A stretch of 64,000 nt of DNA, taken from contig CANRHD010000007.1 of NCBI GenBank assembly GCA_947630285.1, forward strand, positions 17,881 to 81,880, read 5' to 3'. The notes under the pieces are model-generated. The model worked only from the letters and a program-made list of their open reading frames with translations. It made no database searches and was not told the origin of the DNA. The DNA comes from an uncultured Clostridia bacterium. Its GTDB lineage: Bacteria > Bacillota > Clostridia > Oscillospirales > Acutalibacteraceae. Every line of letters begins with the position of its first letter. Position 1 is the first letter of the stretch. Below are positions 8,958-18,002 of this stretch, in pieces. The position numbers and the translations under genes are program-made.

Positions 8958-10619
8958 GTGGAGCATTTTAAAATAAGGGATTTGAGTTTTTCCTATCCCG
9001 GCAGTAAAGAGAAAAAGATTTTGGACGGCATTTCCCTTACGATAGAAAAGGGGGAATTTGCGGTCATTTGCGGAAAATCGGGCAGCGGAAAAACTACCCT
9101 GCTTCGCCATTTTAAATCGGTGCTGTCACCACACGGGAAAAGGAGCGGCGAAATTTTTTTCAACGGTGCTTTGCTTGAAAATATAGGCGCAAGGGAGCAG
9201 TCGTCAAAAATCGGCTATGTTATGCAAAATCCCGACGAACAAATTGTCACGGACAAGGTTTGGCACGAGCTTGCCTTTGGCTTGGAGAGCCTTGGACACA
9301 GCCAAAAAAGTATGCGTTCGGGCGTTGCGGAAATGGCGTGCTACTTCGGTATGCAGGATTGGTTTTACAAGGATACGGCTAAGCTTTCCGGCGGTCAAAA
9401 ACAGCTTTTGAACCTCGCCGGAGTTATGGTTATGCGGCCGGAGGTGTTGATATTGGACGAACCGACGGCTCAGCTCGATCCCATTGCCGCCTCGGATTTT
9501 CTCAACACGGTGCGTAAAATCAACGCAGAACTGGGCGTAACCGTCATCATAACAGAGCATCGGCTCGAGGAGCTCATTGCGTATTGCGACCGTACCGTTG
9601 TTATGGATAACGGCAGAATTATTGCAAATGACAGCCCTAAAAAAATAGGCAAACAGTTGTACGAACAAAAAAATCCTATATTTTCGGCTATGCCTGCGCC
9701 CATGCGTATTTTCTGCGCAGTAAACGGGCAGGGGGAGTGTCCGCTGACGGTTCGGGAGGGGCGTAGTTGGCTGAGCCGAGAGTTAGGCGAAAGCCCCAAA
9801 ATAAACAAACTGCCGACACAGCCGTTTGAGCAGGAGGTAAAAAACCCTGCTTTGAGCTTAAAAGAGTTATGGTTCAGATATGAAAAGGACGGCCCCGATG
9901 TGCTTAAAGGGGTCAGCCTGGAAGTTCCGCAGGGAAGCCTGTCCGCCGTGGTTGGCGGAAACGGGGTCGGAAAATCTACCGCATTAAAGGCGGTATGCGG
10001 TATTTGTAAGCCTTATCGGGGGAAAATCAAGCTTTTCGGGAAGCCTGTTGACAAATTAAAACCGAATGAGCTTTTTAATAAGGGCGTTTCAATGCTTCCG
10101 CAGGACCCAAAAAATCTGTTCGTGAAAAAAAGCGTCAGGGAAGAGCTTTCGGAAATGACAAAGGACAGCAAAAAGATAGAGGAGACGGCAGAGCTTTGCA
10201 ATATTACCGGGCTTTTGGAGGCTCACCCCTACGATTTGTCGGGCGGCGAACAGCAGAGGGCGGCGTTTGCCAAGGTATTGCTGAGCCAACCGAGGATTTT
10301 ACTGCTTGACGAGCCCACAAAGGGTATGGACAGCGTTTACAAAAAAAGCTTCGCCTCTTTTTTAATTAAGCTTAAAGAGCGGGGCGTCACCGTTTTAATG
10401 GTGTCGCACGATATTGAGTTTTGCGCCGAGTACGCCGACCGTGTAAGTATGTTTTTCGACGGCAAAATACTTACCACCGACGCACCGCAAAGCTTTTTCG
10501 GACAAAACAGCTTTTATACCACGGCCGCAAACAGAATGAGCCGCCATGTTTTTACTAATGCCGTTACGGCGGAAAATGTCGTTGAATTATACAGAATGAA
10601 TAAGGCGGAGGAAATATGA
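8958..10619 (+). CDS. ECF transporter ATPase, two ABC domains fused (EcfA-A')
   Basis: The GTG start at 8958 (553 aa) follows GAGGAGA by 8-9 nt. The N-terminal ABC domain has Walker A GKSGSGKTT (39-47), signature LSGGQKQLL and Walker B ILDEP. The second has Walker A GGNGVGKST (about 332-340), signature LSGGEQQRA and LLLDEP. In most energy-coupling factor transporters these are two proteins, EcfA and EcfA'; here they are one polypeptide, a known variant in vitamin and cobalt ECF systems. It powers uptake through the following S and T components. The start of the next gene overlaps its stop by 4 nt (ATGA), so expression is coupled. Confidence 0.93.
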   Translation: MEHFKIRDLSFSYPGSKEKKILDGISLTIEKGEFAVICGKSGSGKTTLLRHFKSVLSPHGKRSGEIFFNGALLENIGAREQSSKIGYVMQNPDEQIVTDKVWHELAFGLESLGHSQKSMRSGVAEMACYFGMQDWFYKDTAKLSGGQKQLLNLAGVMVMRPEVLILDEPTAQLDPIAASDFLNTVRKINAELGVTVIITEHRLEELIAYCDRTVVMDNGRIIANDSPKKIGKQLYEQKNPIFSAMPAPMRIFCAVNGQGECPLTVREGRSWLSRELGESPKINKLPTQPFEQEVKNPALSLKELWFRYEKDGPDVLKGVSLEVPQGSLSAVVGGNGVGKSTALKAVCGICKPYRGKIKLFGKPVDKLKPNELFNKGVSMLPQDPKNLFVKKSVREELSEMTKDSKKIEETAELCNITGLLEAHPYDLSGGEQQRAAFAKVLLSQPRILLLDEPTKGMDSVYKKSFASFLIKLKERGVTVLMVSHDIEFCAEYADRVSMFFDGKILTTDAPQSFFGQNSFYTTAANRMSRHVFTNAVTAENVVELYRMNKAEEI

Positions 10620-11320
10620 AAAAATCTGATAAGCTTTTACTGTCGGCGTTCTTTGTTTTTATTCCTCTTACCCTGTTTATAGGCGGCAGGCTTCCGGGCA
10701 GAGGTTATTATATTACGGCCGCCGCATTAATTGCGGAGCTTTCCGTTCCGCTTTTTGCCTCGTTTAAAAAGGGCAAACCGCAGGCGAGGGAGCTTGCCGT
10801 GCTTGCGCTTATGTGCCTGATTTGCATAATAGGCCGTGTCGCAATACCCGTGCCGAATTTTAAAGCGGCGTTTGCCCTCATTATGCTAACCGGTATTTCT
10901 TTCGGTGGAAGCGCCGGTTATATTGTCGGCGCAATAACGGCGTTTGTAAGCAATTTTTTCTACGGTCAGGGAGCTTATGTGCCGTGGCAGATGATGGCGT
11001 ACGGCGCAGGCGGTATGCTTTCGGGCTTTGCGTTTTATAACGGAAAAATACCTAAAAAGCCGTGGATTTTGGCGCTGTTCGGCTTTGTCGGCGTTGTGTT
11101 CTTTATAGGGCCGCTTCTCGACTGCTCGCATATGTTTTTATCCATGCCGCAGACAGGCTTAAAATCCTTTGCGGCGTCGTTTATATCGGGTTTTCCCGTA
11201 AATGTTAGTCAGGGGGTCTGTACGGCTGTTATAATGCTTGTGTTCGGTAAACCGATTATCGAAAAATTGGACAGGTTTAAGCTTAAATACGGAATATTGG
11301 AGCCTGAAAATGGGATTTGA
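10616..11320 (+). CDS. ECF transporter substrate-binding (S) component, probably for cobalamin
   Basis: 234 residues with about six hydrophobic helices, an ECF S-component shape. The segment GRVAIPVPNFKAAFALIML followed by GISFGGSAGYIVGAITAFVSNFF(Y/F)GQG is typical of CbrT-like cobalamin S components as I remember them. The specificity call rests mainly on the upstream cobalamin riboswitch and the DUF4430 and alpha-repeat surface partners. Cobinamide or another corrinoid is possible. The ATG overlaps the ATPase stop by 4 nt, and the end overlaps the T-component start by 11 nt. I see no second S component in the window. Confidence 0.85.
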   Translation: MKKSDKLLLSAFFVFIPLTLFIGGRLPGRGYYITAAALIAELSVPLFASFKKGKPQARELAVLALMCLICIIGRVAIPVPNFKAAFALIMLTGISFGGSAGYIVGAITAFVSNFFYGQGAYVPWQMMAYGAGGMLSGFAFYNGKIPKKPWILALFGFVGVVFFIGPLLDCSHMFLSMPQTGLKSFAASFISGFPVNVSQGVCTAVIMLVFGKPIIEKLDRFKLKYGILEPENGI

Positions 11321-12216
11321 AAATTGCCACCCTTTAGTAAATTTCATATATTTTGCGGTGATGCTGTATGCAACGGTTAATTTCCGCCACCCCGTATTTT
11401 TGGCGATTTCATTTTTATGTGCATTTGCCTACAGTATAAAACGCAACGGAAAGAAGGCGCTTGTTTTTAACCTTGCCCTATTGCCTCCGATTGTTGCGTT
11501 CGCCCTGTATTACAGCTCCTATACGCATTTCGGCGTTACCGTTTTGGCGGAAAATTTCATAGGCAACAGCATTACTCTTGAGTCGCTGGTTTACGGTGCG
11601 GTGCTTGCGGTGAGCTTCGGCGGAGTAATAATGTGGCTGTCGTGCCTGTATTCTGTTTTTTCTGCGGATAAAATTATATATCTGTTCGGGAAAATAAGCC
11701 CCAAGGCGGCAATGCTCCTCTCAATACTGCTTCGTATGGCGCCGAGGATTAAAAACGGAGCCGAGAGACTGAATACGGCTCAATGCTCAATAGGCAGGGG
11801 AGTAAATTGCGGAGGCGTTATTTTTCGCCTTAAAAACTGTATTCGTATTTTTTCTGCGCTTGTTACCCAAACCCTTGACTCGCTGATTTCCGTTTCCGAG
11901 TCTATGCAGAGCCGGGGCAGTACGCTGAGGGGGAGAAAGGCGTTTTCCGTCTATCGTTTTGACAACCGTGACCGAGCCTATGTTATCTGTATGTTTTCCC
12001 TGATAACCTTAACAGCAATGGGGGGTACAGCTTAATCAGACCGATATTGTATGCGACCCGAAAATTATTATTAATCCCACAACTGCGTCGTCATATGTTT
12101 TTTATACCGCATACGCCGCCCTATGCCTGATGCCCCTTGCGCTGGAGCTATGGACGCAATACCGCTTTAAAAAGGCGAGAAAAAACGCCGATGTCTATCC
12201 CCAAAACATAGAATAA
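11310..12216 (+). pseudogene. ECF transporter transmembrane (T) component, frameshifted
   Basis: ATG 11310 follows TTGGAG with 7-nt spacing and overlaps the S gene. Frame one runs 241 codons to TAA 12033-12035, with T-component helices and a central MAPRIKNGAERL segment that fits the coupling-helix region. At the G6 run 12020-12025 another frame takes over (from GTA 12025). It encodes a polar loop, a hydrophobic helix (about VFYTAYAALCLMPLALEL) and a basic tail, to TAA 12214-12216, where a terminator begins. Removing one G would give about 301 residues with the last helix restored. Options are a sequencing error, a recent mutation, phase variation or programmed slippage. The truncated form may also be partly active. 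Confidence 0.8.
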
Positions 12217-12218
12217 AC

Positions 12219-12250
12219 AAAAAGAGAGAAGCCCACGCCTCTCTCTTTTA
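12219..12250 (+). terminator. Terminator of the cobalamin/ECF operon
   Basis: Inverted repeat AAAAGAGAGA / TCTCTCTTTT (10 bp) directly after the out-of-frame stop at 12216. Its position right behind the second frame supports the view that this frame is part of the T gene. It could also end the convergent minus-strand operon. Confidence 0.8.
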
Positions 12251-12272
12251 TCATATTAAAAATTATCGCTTA

Positions 12273-12809
12273 TTAAGAATTTTCGCCGCTTTCGTTTTCT
12301 TCAATGGCATATTTTATAAATTTAAATTTATCTTTATTGTTTTTGTAATACTTTTCGGCCGCATCGCAAAGAATATAGCACAGATGTGATACATATATTT
12401 TTAATTCGCTATATGTAACCTTCACATCTTTTCCGTAAGCAACCATACTCATATCACCATTTGCGCCAATTTCGTCTGTCAGTACCAGTATAAATTTATC
12501 AACTTTGCAACGAGCCTCATTGATTTTCTTTTTATCTATACTGGGAGTACTTTGATGCAGAAAAGAATTTCGCAAACTATAAATGATTTCCTCGTTCAAA
12601 TAAGGCATATCGTAAGAATATAGCGAATTGCAATTGTCCTTTATAACATATTGGCAGAGCCAATTTTTATAGCGATTACCGTTTCTTTTTTCACATGGAT
12701 ATTCGGCTTTACCGCAAGTATCGGGTAAGGTTAGCGCAAGCGCAAGGGCGGACAAATACAATTTATTTGACATTGCAACTCGAATTTCTGATATAATTCG
12801 GTTGATCAA
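12273..12809 (-). CDS. HEPN-like protein (Rx4H motif) of the type III R-M operon
   Basis: 178 residues. The start is TTG at 12809, overlapping the mod stop by 4 nt (TTGA), so translation is coupled. No named function is certain. It is mostly helical and carries SLRNSFLHQS: Arg80-x4-His85, the R-x4-6-H signature of HEPN RNases. Upstream, LTLPDTCGKAEYP and the YKNWLCQY segment resemble a HEPN-like family that I recall as LDICGALE...W...Y...LRC.FLHQG. HEPN proteins are often toxins or effectors in defence and toxin-antitoxin systems. Placement as the last gene of a restriction operon suggests an abortive or accessory defence role. Loss of catalysis cannot be excluded. Confidence 0.7.
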   Translation of the reverse strand: MINRIISEIRVAMSNKLYLSALALALTLPDTCGKAEYPCEKRNGNRYKNWLCQYVIKDNCNSLYSYDMPYLNEEIIYSLRNSFLHQSTPSIDKKKINEARCKVDKFILVLTDEIGANGDMSMVAYGKDVKVTYSELKIYVSHLCYILCDAAEKYYKNNKDKFKFIKYAIEENESGENS

Positions 12810-14842
12810 GTAATCACCTCGCTGAATAATTGCACAATCTCACACACCGTTTCATCGCCGCAGATATTTCGGATTTTGAGGCGAAGCGGCTTTTTGTCAC
12901 AGCGAATTTGCCCGTTCCAAAATTCTTTTGTTTTCGTGCCGTTTGCGATCACATAGCCGTTTTTGTCAATCTTAATTTCGCTGTCGGAGTGCCACTCACC
13001 CTCGACGGCGGTGCAGTCAACGCTCAAAAACTCAATAAGCTCCAAGCCGTCCTCACTGATTTCAATAGGCTTATACGGCTTCTTTGCCGAAGAATTAAGA
13101 AATGCTTTTTGATTGAACTCATCTATCTTTGAAATCACACGGTCGCTCATAAATTTATCAATGACAACAGCGTATCCGCCGAACAGGTCGTCGTGACATT
13201 CCTCTGTATGAAATTCCGCATAATCGCCGATTATCACATCGTCAAGAACGGTTTTCAGGTCACGCAGTTCAATTTCGACCGTTGTGCTGTCATCTTCATC
13301 TATAAATTGCAAGATTTCGTCTTTGTCCGTAATATCTATGTAGTAGACAATAACTTTTTTAATATTGCCGTCAAGCTCGGGGATAGCCTGATGAATAATG
13401 CGGTTCATCATTACCTTGTCGAGCAGTTTTGAAGAACTGTCCGCCAAGTTCGGGACATAGACGGGGACGGTTCCCAGCTTGCTGTCGGAAACGGCGCCCT
13501 CCCAGAAGGAATCGAGAGAATCCTCGTTTTTCAATCCCGGTATCAGCGACTTGATTTTGTCCATTGTCTGCACCGGGTTGCGGTAGAGCTGAACCCCGTC
13601 CTTGATTTCCAAAACATCAAATTCCGCACCGTCCGATTTCAGGCGGTCACGGGTGGTTTGAATGGAATTTAGACCGATGTCGCAGTGGATAAAGCGGCGG
13701 CCGAGCTTGTTTGCCACGGCGGCGGCCACGCCACTGCCACCGAAAAAGTCGGCGACGAGCATTCCCTCGTTGGAAGATGTTTTGATGATGCGTTCCAAAA
13801 GCGCCTCGGGTTTTTGAGTGGCGTAATTTTCACGTTCTTCCGCCTGAGAATTAATAGGAAAAATATCCGTCCATATTGTGTGCACAGCTTTACCCTTTAC
13901 CTCGTCAAAATATCTTTTAACCCGAGGCAAACCATTTGAAGTGAACTCAATTCTATTTTCACTCATCATTTTATCAATATTTTCTTGATTGAATCTCCAC
14001 ATAGAACCTGTTGGCGGAGCAAGCAATTTGTCACCAAAATAAAGCGGTTTGCCAGTTGATCCGTGCGCAGGAGCTGTGCAATCCGAAGTGCCATATTTTC
14101 TACCATCCTTATCTATTTGATTAAATCTTGCTTTAATGTAATCATTATCAAAGGGAATGTATTGTTTGTTAAAGATATATTCCTCAACCGAATTTGAATA
14201 ATAATACAATGTTTCATGAATAGAGCCAAACTTATCAGCATCCGAATGAAATGTGAATCTCTGCCAAACAATTTCATTTCTAAAATTTGTCTCCCCAAAA
14301 ATCTCGTCCATCAGGATTTTTACATAGTGCCCGATATGCCAATCCAAATGGACATAAATCGACGCTGTTTCGCTCATCACGGATTTGATCGCCATGAGGT
14401 TTTCATACATCCAGTTTAGGTATTTTTCCTTGTCCCAAACATCGCCGTACATTTTTTCCTCAAAGGCTTTCAGCTCGTCGATGTCAAGCTCCTGTTCAGC
14501 CTGTGCGATAGCTTCCGCAACTTTGGGGTTGCGGCGGATATAGACCTTTTTGGCGTAGTCTGCGCCGCTGGCAAAGGGTGGGTCAATATACACAAGATCC
14601 ACCTGAATACCTTTTTCTTTCAGGTATGCACAGGCAGAAACACATTCGCCCCGAATGACCATATTACCGTCGGCGTTTTCGCCCACGGTTTCCTGCTTTT
14701 CCATTTCATAAAGGGGCATCCCACGCCGGAGCGTCATTGAAACATCGTCTGCGCCCTTGTATTTCAGTATTCTGTTAAAGTTTCCAAGCACAGCCTGTCC
14801 CTCAATAGGTTCGGGTATAAACGGCACATATTTTATCGGCAT
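12806..14842 (-). CDS. mod: Type III restriction-modification methyltransferase (Mod)
   Basis: 678 residues. Motif IV DPPF (in YIDPPFASGADY, about 82-93) comes before motif I-like DFFGGSGVAAAVANKLGRR (about 365-383). This is the beta-class order of N6-adenine methyltransferases typical of type III Mod. A target-recognition stretch lies between the motifs, and an extra C-terminal half has no motif that I recognise. Mod gives sequence specificity to both methylation and the Res complex. The start is ATG 14842, preceded by GGAGGT; it overlaps the preceding small gene's stop by 1 nt (TAATG). The recognition sequence cannot be read from the protein. Confidence 0.92.
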   Translation of the reverse strand: MPIKYVPFIPEPIEGQAVLGNFNRILKYKGADDVSMTLRRGMPLYEMEKQETVGENADGNMVIRGECVSACAYLKEKGIQVDLVYIDPPFASGADYAKKVYIRRNPKVAEAIAQAEQELDIDELKAFEEKMYGDVWDKEKYLNWMYENLMAIKSVMSETASIYVHLDWHIGHYVKILMDEIFGETNFRNEIVWQRFTFHSDADKFGSIHETLYYYSNSVEEYIFNKQYIPFDNDYIKARFNQIDKDGRKYGTSDCTAPAHGSTGKPLYFGDKLLAPPTGSMWRFNQENIDKMMSENRIEFTSNGLPRVKRYFDEVKGKAVHTIWTDIFPINSQAEERENYATQKPEALLERIIKTSSNEGMLVADFFGGSGVAAAVANKLGRRFIHCDIGLNSIQTTRDRLKSDGAEFDVLEIKDGVQLYRNPVQTMDKIKSLIPGLKNEDSLDSFWEGAVSDSKLGTVPVYVPNLADSSSKLLDKVMMNRIIHQAIPELDGNIKKVIVYYIDITDKDEILQFIDEDDSTTVEIELRDLKTVLDDVIIGDYAEFHTEECHDDLFGGYAVVIDKFMSDRVISKIDEFNQKAFLNSSAKKPYKPIEISEDGLELIEFLSVDCTAVEGEWHSDSEIKIDKNGYVIANGTKTKEFWNGQIRCDKKPLRLKIRNICGDETVCEIVQLFSEVIT

Positions 14843-15048
14843 TATACTTGACCTCCGTTATTTATATATGTTGCAAATTGCAAATATGCGGCAGTCATAC
14901 CCACTGCCTCTGAAAACTCTATTACAAGTTGTTGTTTCTGAGCATCTGTCAGTTTTATAAAAGCCTCATAACATTTAAACAGCTCTTTTTTTGCCTCTAT
15001 ATATTTATCGTCAAATTCAATTCCAAATGACGGTCGAATTTCATTCAT
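14842..15048 (-). CDS. Small protein between res and mod
   Basis: 68 residues, acidic N-terminus, two or three predicted helices (KKELFKCYEAFIKL, DAQKQQLVIEFSEAVGMTAAYLQFA), no signal peptide. It starts with ATG overlapping the res stop by 1 nt and ends overlapping the mod start by 1 nt, so it is wedged into the R-M operon and clearly translated with it. I do not recognise it. It may be a small subunit or modulator of the Mod/Res complex. Confidence 0.75.
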   Translation of the reverse strand: MNEIRPSFGIEFDDKYIEAKKELFKCYEAFIKLTDAQKQQLVIEFSEAVGMTAAYLQFATYINNGGQV

Positions 15049-17918
15049 TAATGTTCCTCCTTGAAAAATTCTTTGATTTTCTTTTGTGTCAATAAAATTC
15101 GTTCTTTCTCCGACAGCTTATCTTCCAAATATAAATAGTCAAAGCGTTCATACCCGAAAGCTTTGTTATTTTGTTTTGAAAATTCCGTTTCCATAAAGGT
15201 CTTTTTATCTTTAAAGGTCGGGTCGTTTGCATATATACCGCCCTTTGTTTCGACGATTATCGCTTTGTGTATCTTGTCGCCTTTGCGCTTAATAATCAAA
15301 AAGTCAGGAGTATAAATACCTATGTATTTCCATTTTTCTCCGTTCTGCTTATAACATTTGATTTTGAATTCAGTCATAGCACGGTCGCCGTTGTAGTAGA
15401 CCTCTAAGCCGAGCTTTTCAATCTCCTCAAAAGATAGCACTTCCTTTAAGAAAGTCTGTTCAAAGCCACTGTCGGTTCTGTAGGGCAGATAATGAAACGA
15501 ACGATCTTTATTGATGTGGGAAGTGTTTTGTGCCCGCAGTGTTTCGGCTATCGTTATGTTTCCGGCTTCTTCCAACAGGCGAATGGCATCTTCCGTTTTA
15601 GGATCAATTTTCAATTTGCCCTCATCGTCCAATATGATTTTATCTGTAATAACCTGATCCGGGTAGTAATCCTGCGGTCTGTCGGTAAGAATTTTGTCAG
15701 TGAAATTTTTGATATTCAAAAGACTTGCCGCTTCAGGTATAAACTCTTCTGTTGTTTTAAAGTCAAGCTTATCACAGAAGGCTTTGCGAATATTGGCCTC
15801 AACCTGCTTTCGGTCATATTTTGAGCTGAAATAGAAAACTTCGTCTTTCTTATAGGTGATTGTATTATAAATGTCTTTGAGAGCTTTTTCAAATTTCATT
15901 AGATCTGCAACCGTAAGTGTTAGAAAGCTGCCCTTTGTAATTCCGTAAACCCAAGAAAGGAAGGTCGTAGGTTCGGTCCCGTATTCCGAGTCGTCAACGC
16001 TTATCGTTGTTTTGCTCTCGTCCATAGATAGGTCGGTAGTTTTGATTATACTGCCTGCAAGGCGTGTACCGTCGGTCGAAACCGCAATATTGCTTGCCGG
16101 ATCGGCTTTTTTGACCGTAACGGTTTCATAACTGATTTTGAGCTGGTAAAACTCGACCTTCGGCAGCTTTAAATATGTCGTGCGGTTATAACGCTTTAAC
16201 GACGGTTTGCTGTTGTCGGCAGATGAAAACTCTTTTAGAGTAATGTGATGTTGCTGTTCAAGCTGCATATTCAGCTTGCCGGCGTTACTTTCGTTGAGAT
16301 AAATCAGCGCCGTTTCGGGGCTGTTCTTCACTACCTGTCGCAGACAGCGGCAGGATGTCTGTAGTACCATATTTGTCGGGCAGTCGCCCTCTTGGGAAAG
16401 TATAATGCCCGTCAGACTGCGGCAGTCCCAGCCCTCTTTGCCGATTTGCACGAGCAGTACTATGCGTATATTTGAAATAGATTTATCCAAAATATCAAAC
16501 TGCATTTGGCTGTCGGCAGGCATTTTATATTGCTTATTGCCTTTGTGAAATTTCAGTATTACATCTGTTCCGAGTCCGTATTCCGAAACAATACGGGATA
16601 CCAAAGGATATACAACTTCTTCTAATTTTTCAATCGTGCCGCAATAAATGCCGAGCTTAGCGGTCGAACCGTCTGCATAAATCGTATCTTTGTATGTATT
16701 GAGAAATTCACGGACGCCTTTTTCAATAATCAAACTGCTGTCGGCAATATCCGCAATTTTAACTACCGGACGCTTTAAGAAGTTACCCACGCCGTTAATT
16801 AATGGATAGTAATATACAATATTTGTAATTTCCGCCGTTCCTACGGAAAGGGAATCGACAACCTTGAATTTCTCGGCCTTTTCAAGATAAGGCGTGCCGG
16901 AAAACCCGATTACTGAGTTAACGGTTTTATTTTGCGCCCATTTTGTAACAACAGCACGCAGTTTAATTTCATCGCTGACGGCGTGGTGTACCTCATCAAT
17001 AAAGATTGAAAGCGACGGCAGTTTGCCGATCAGATTTCGGAGCTCATTTGCCTGCTTGTCCTTTTCATCATCGCTTTCCTCAAACAGACTGATTTGACCG
17101 TTTTTTTCCTTAATACGGTCAAGAATGACCTTTTCTGCATTTGTAACGGCAACAAGCCCGAAAAGTTCGGAAAGCGGCTGATGATTTGCAATCTTTTGAA
17201 CATTCGGGTTTTTTGTTTTATTAGATTTGTTAGCGGTTTTTCCCTGATCAAGAACTTCAAAGGAAATCAAACGCTTAATTTCTGTCGCCGCAGGTTCGGG
17301 AATAATCCAGGCCGGATTAAAATTCTGTATCGTTTTGAGACTTGGCACAACTGAGGATTTTAGTCCTGACGGCGCAAAGATAATAAAATTATGTGCAAAT
17401 ATGGGATTTGTCGGCTCGATTAGTGCAAAATACAAATCAAGATAGATAAACGCCGCCATTAAATATGTTTTACCGGCACCCATTGGCAGGCTAAACAGAT
17501 AATCCGTATAAGAAACGCCATAAAAAGCGTTATGAAAAAAGCTTTCGCAGTCAATACTTGACGGATCTTTTTTGATTTGATTTTCAAGCTTTTCTGAAAC
17601 CTGTTCGCCCTTATCGTTTGTTAATCGGGAATATTCAAACAGTGCGGCCGCTGACGGATTTTTTTCCAAGTATTCACGGGCTGCCGTTGATAACTCTATA
17701 TCGTTTAAATCAAGAGAGTTGAACCGACCGTTTAGAAAAAGGTATTCTAACGGCCTGCACTCACAGGCGATTTTAAGAAACAGATAAACCTTGATTGCTT
17801 CAATCTGTGCGTCTCGCATTTGTCCTGTTTTTTCAATATATTCAAATAAATTTTTAACTGTGCATTTTGGAGATTTATACCACGCTTTACACTTGTTCTC
17901 AATCATTTTATAGAACAT
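15048..17918 (-). CDS. res: Type III restriction enzyme helicase-nuclease subunit (Res)
   Basis: 956 residues from ATG 17918 (GGAGG 6 nt upstream; the frame extends to a TTG at 17933). SF2 helicase motifs: Walker A PMGAGKTYLMA (about residue 145), DEAH-like FIDEVHH, and motif III FSGTPY. A PD-(D/E)xK-type nuclease core near the C-terminus reads PDFLIIKRKG...VVETKGG. Type III Res translocates or slides on DNA from unmethylated sites and cuts at a distance, together with Mod. Base composition is more AT-rich than the flanking housekeeping genes, which suggests horizontal transfer. The 84 bp upstream show no convincing promoter. Confidence 0.92.
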   Translation of the reverse strand: MFYKMIENKCKAWYKSPKCTVKNLFEYIEKTGQMRDAQIEAIKVYLFLKIACECRPLEYLFLNGRFNSLDLNDIELSTAAREYLEKNPSAAALFEYSRLTNDKGEQVSEKLENQIKKDPSSIDCESFFHNAFYGVSYTDYLFSLPMGAGKTYLMAAFIYLDLYFALIEPTNPIFAHNFIIFAPSGLKSSVVPSLKTIQNFNPAWIIPEPAATEIKRLISFEVLDQGKTANKSNKTKNPNVQKIANHQPLSELFGLVAVTNAEKVILDRIKEKNGQISLFEESDDEKDKQANELRNLIGKLPSLSIFIDEVHHAVSDEIKLRAVVTKWAQNKTVNSVIGFSGTPYLEKAEKFKVVDSLSVGTAEITNIVYYYPLINGVGNFLKRPVVKIADIADSSLIIEKGVREFLNTYKDTIYADGSTAKLGIYCGTIEKLEEVVYPLVSRIVSEYGLGTDVILKFHKGNKQYKMPADSQMQFDILDKSISNIRIVLLVQIGKEGWDCRSLTGIILSQEGDCPTNMVLQTSCRCLRQVVKNSPETALIYLNESNAGKLNMQLEQQHHITLKEFSSADNSKPSLKRYNRTTYLKLPKVEFYQLKISYETVTVKKADPASNIAVSTDGTRLAGSIIKTTDLSMDESKTTISVDDSEYGTEPTTFLSWVYGITKGSFLTLTVADLMKFEKALKDIYNTITYKKDEVFYFSSKYDRKQVEANIRKAFCDKLDFKTTEEFIPEAASLLNIKNFTDKILTDRPQDYYPDQVITDKIILDDEGKLKIDPKTEDAIRLLEEAGNITIAETLRAQNTSHINKDRSFHYLPYRTDSGFEQTFLKEVLSFEEIEKLGLEVYYNGDRAMTEFKIKCYKQNGEKWKYIGIYTPDFLIIKRKGDKIHKAIIVETKGGIYANDPTFKDKKTFMETEFSKQNNKAFGYERFDYLYLEDKLSEKERILLTQKKIKEFFKEEH

Positions 17919-18002
17919 ATTGTTCCTCCGCAAATTGGTACATATACTAAAGATAAATATAGCATCATCAGAATTTACGCTTTGACAAGCCTTTGCTTTT
18001 TA

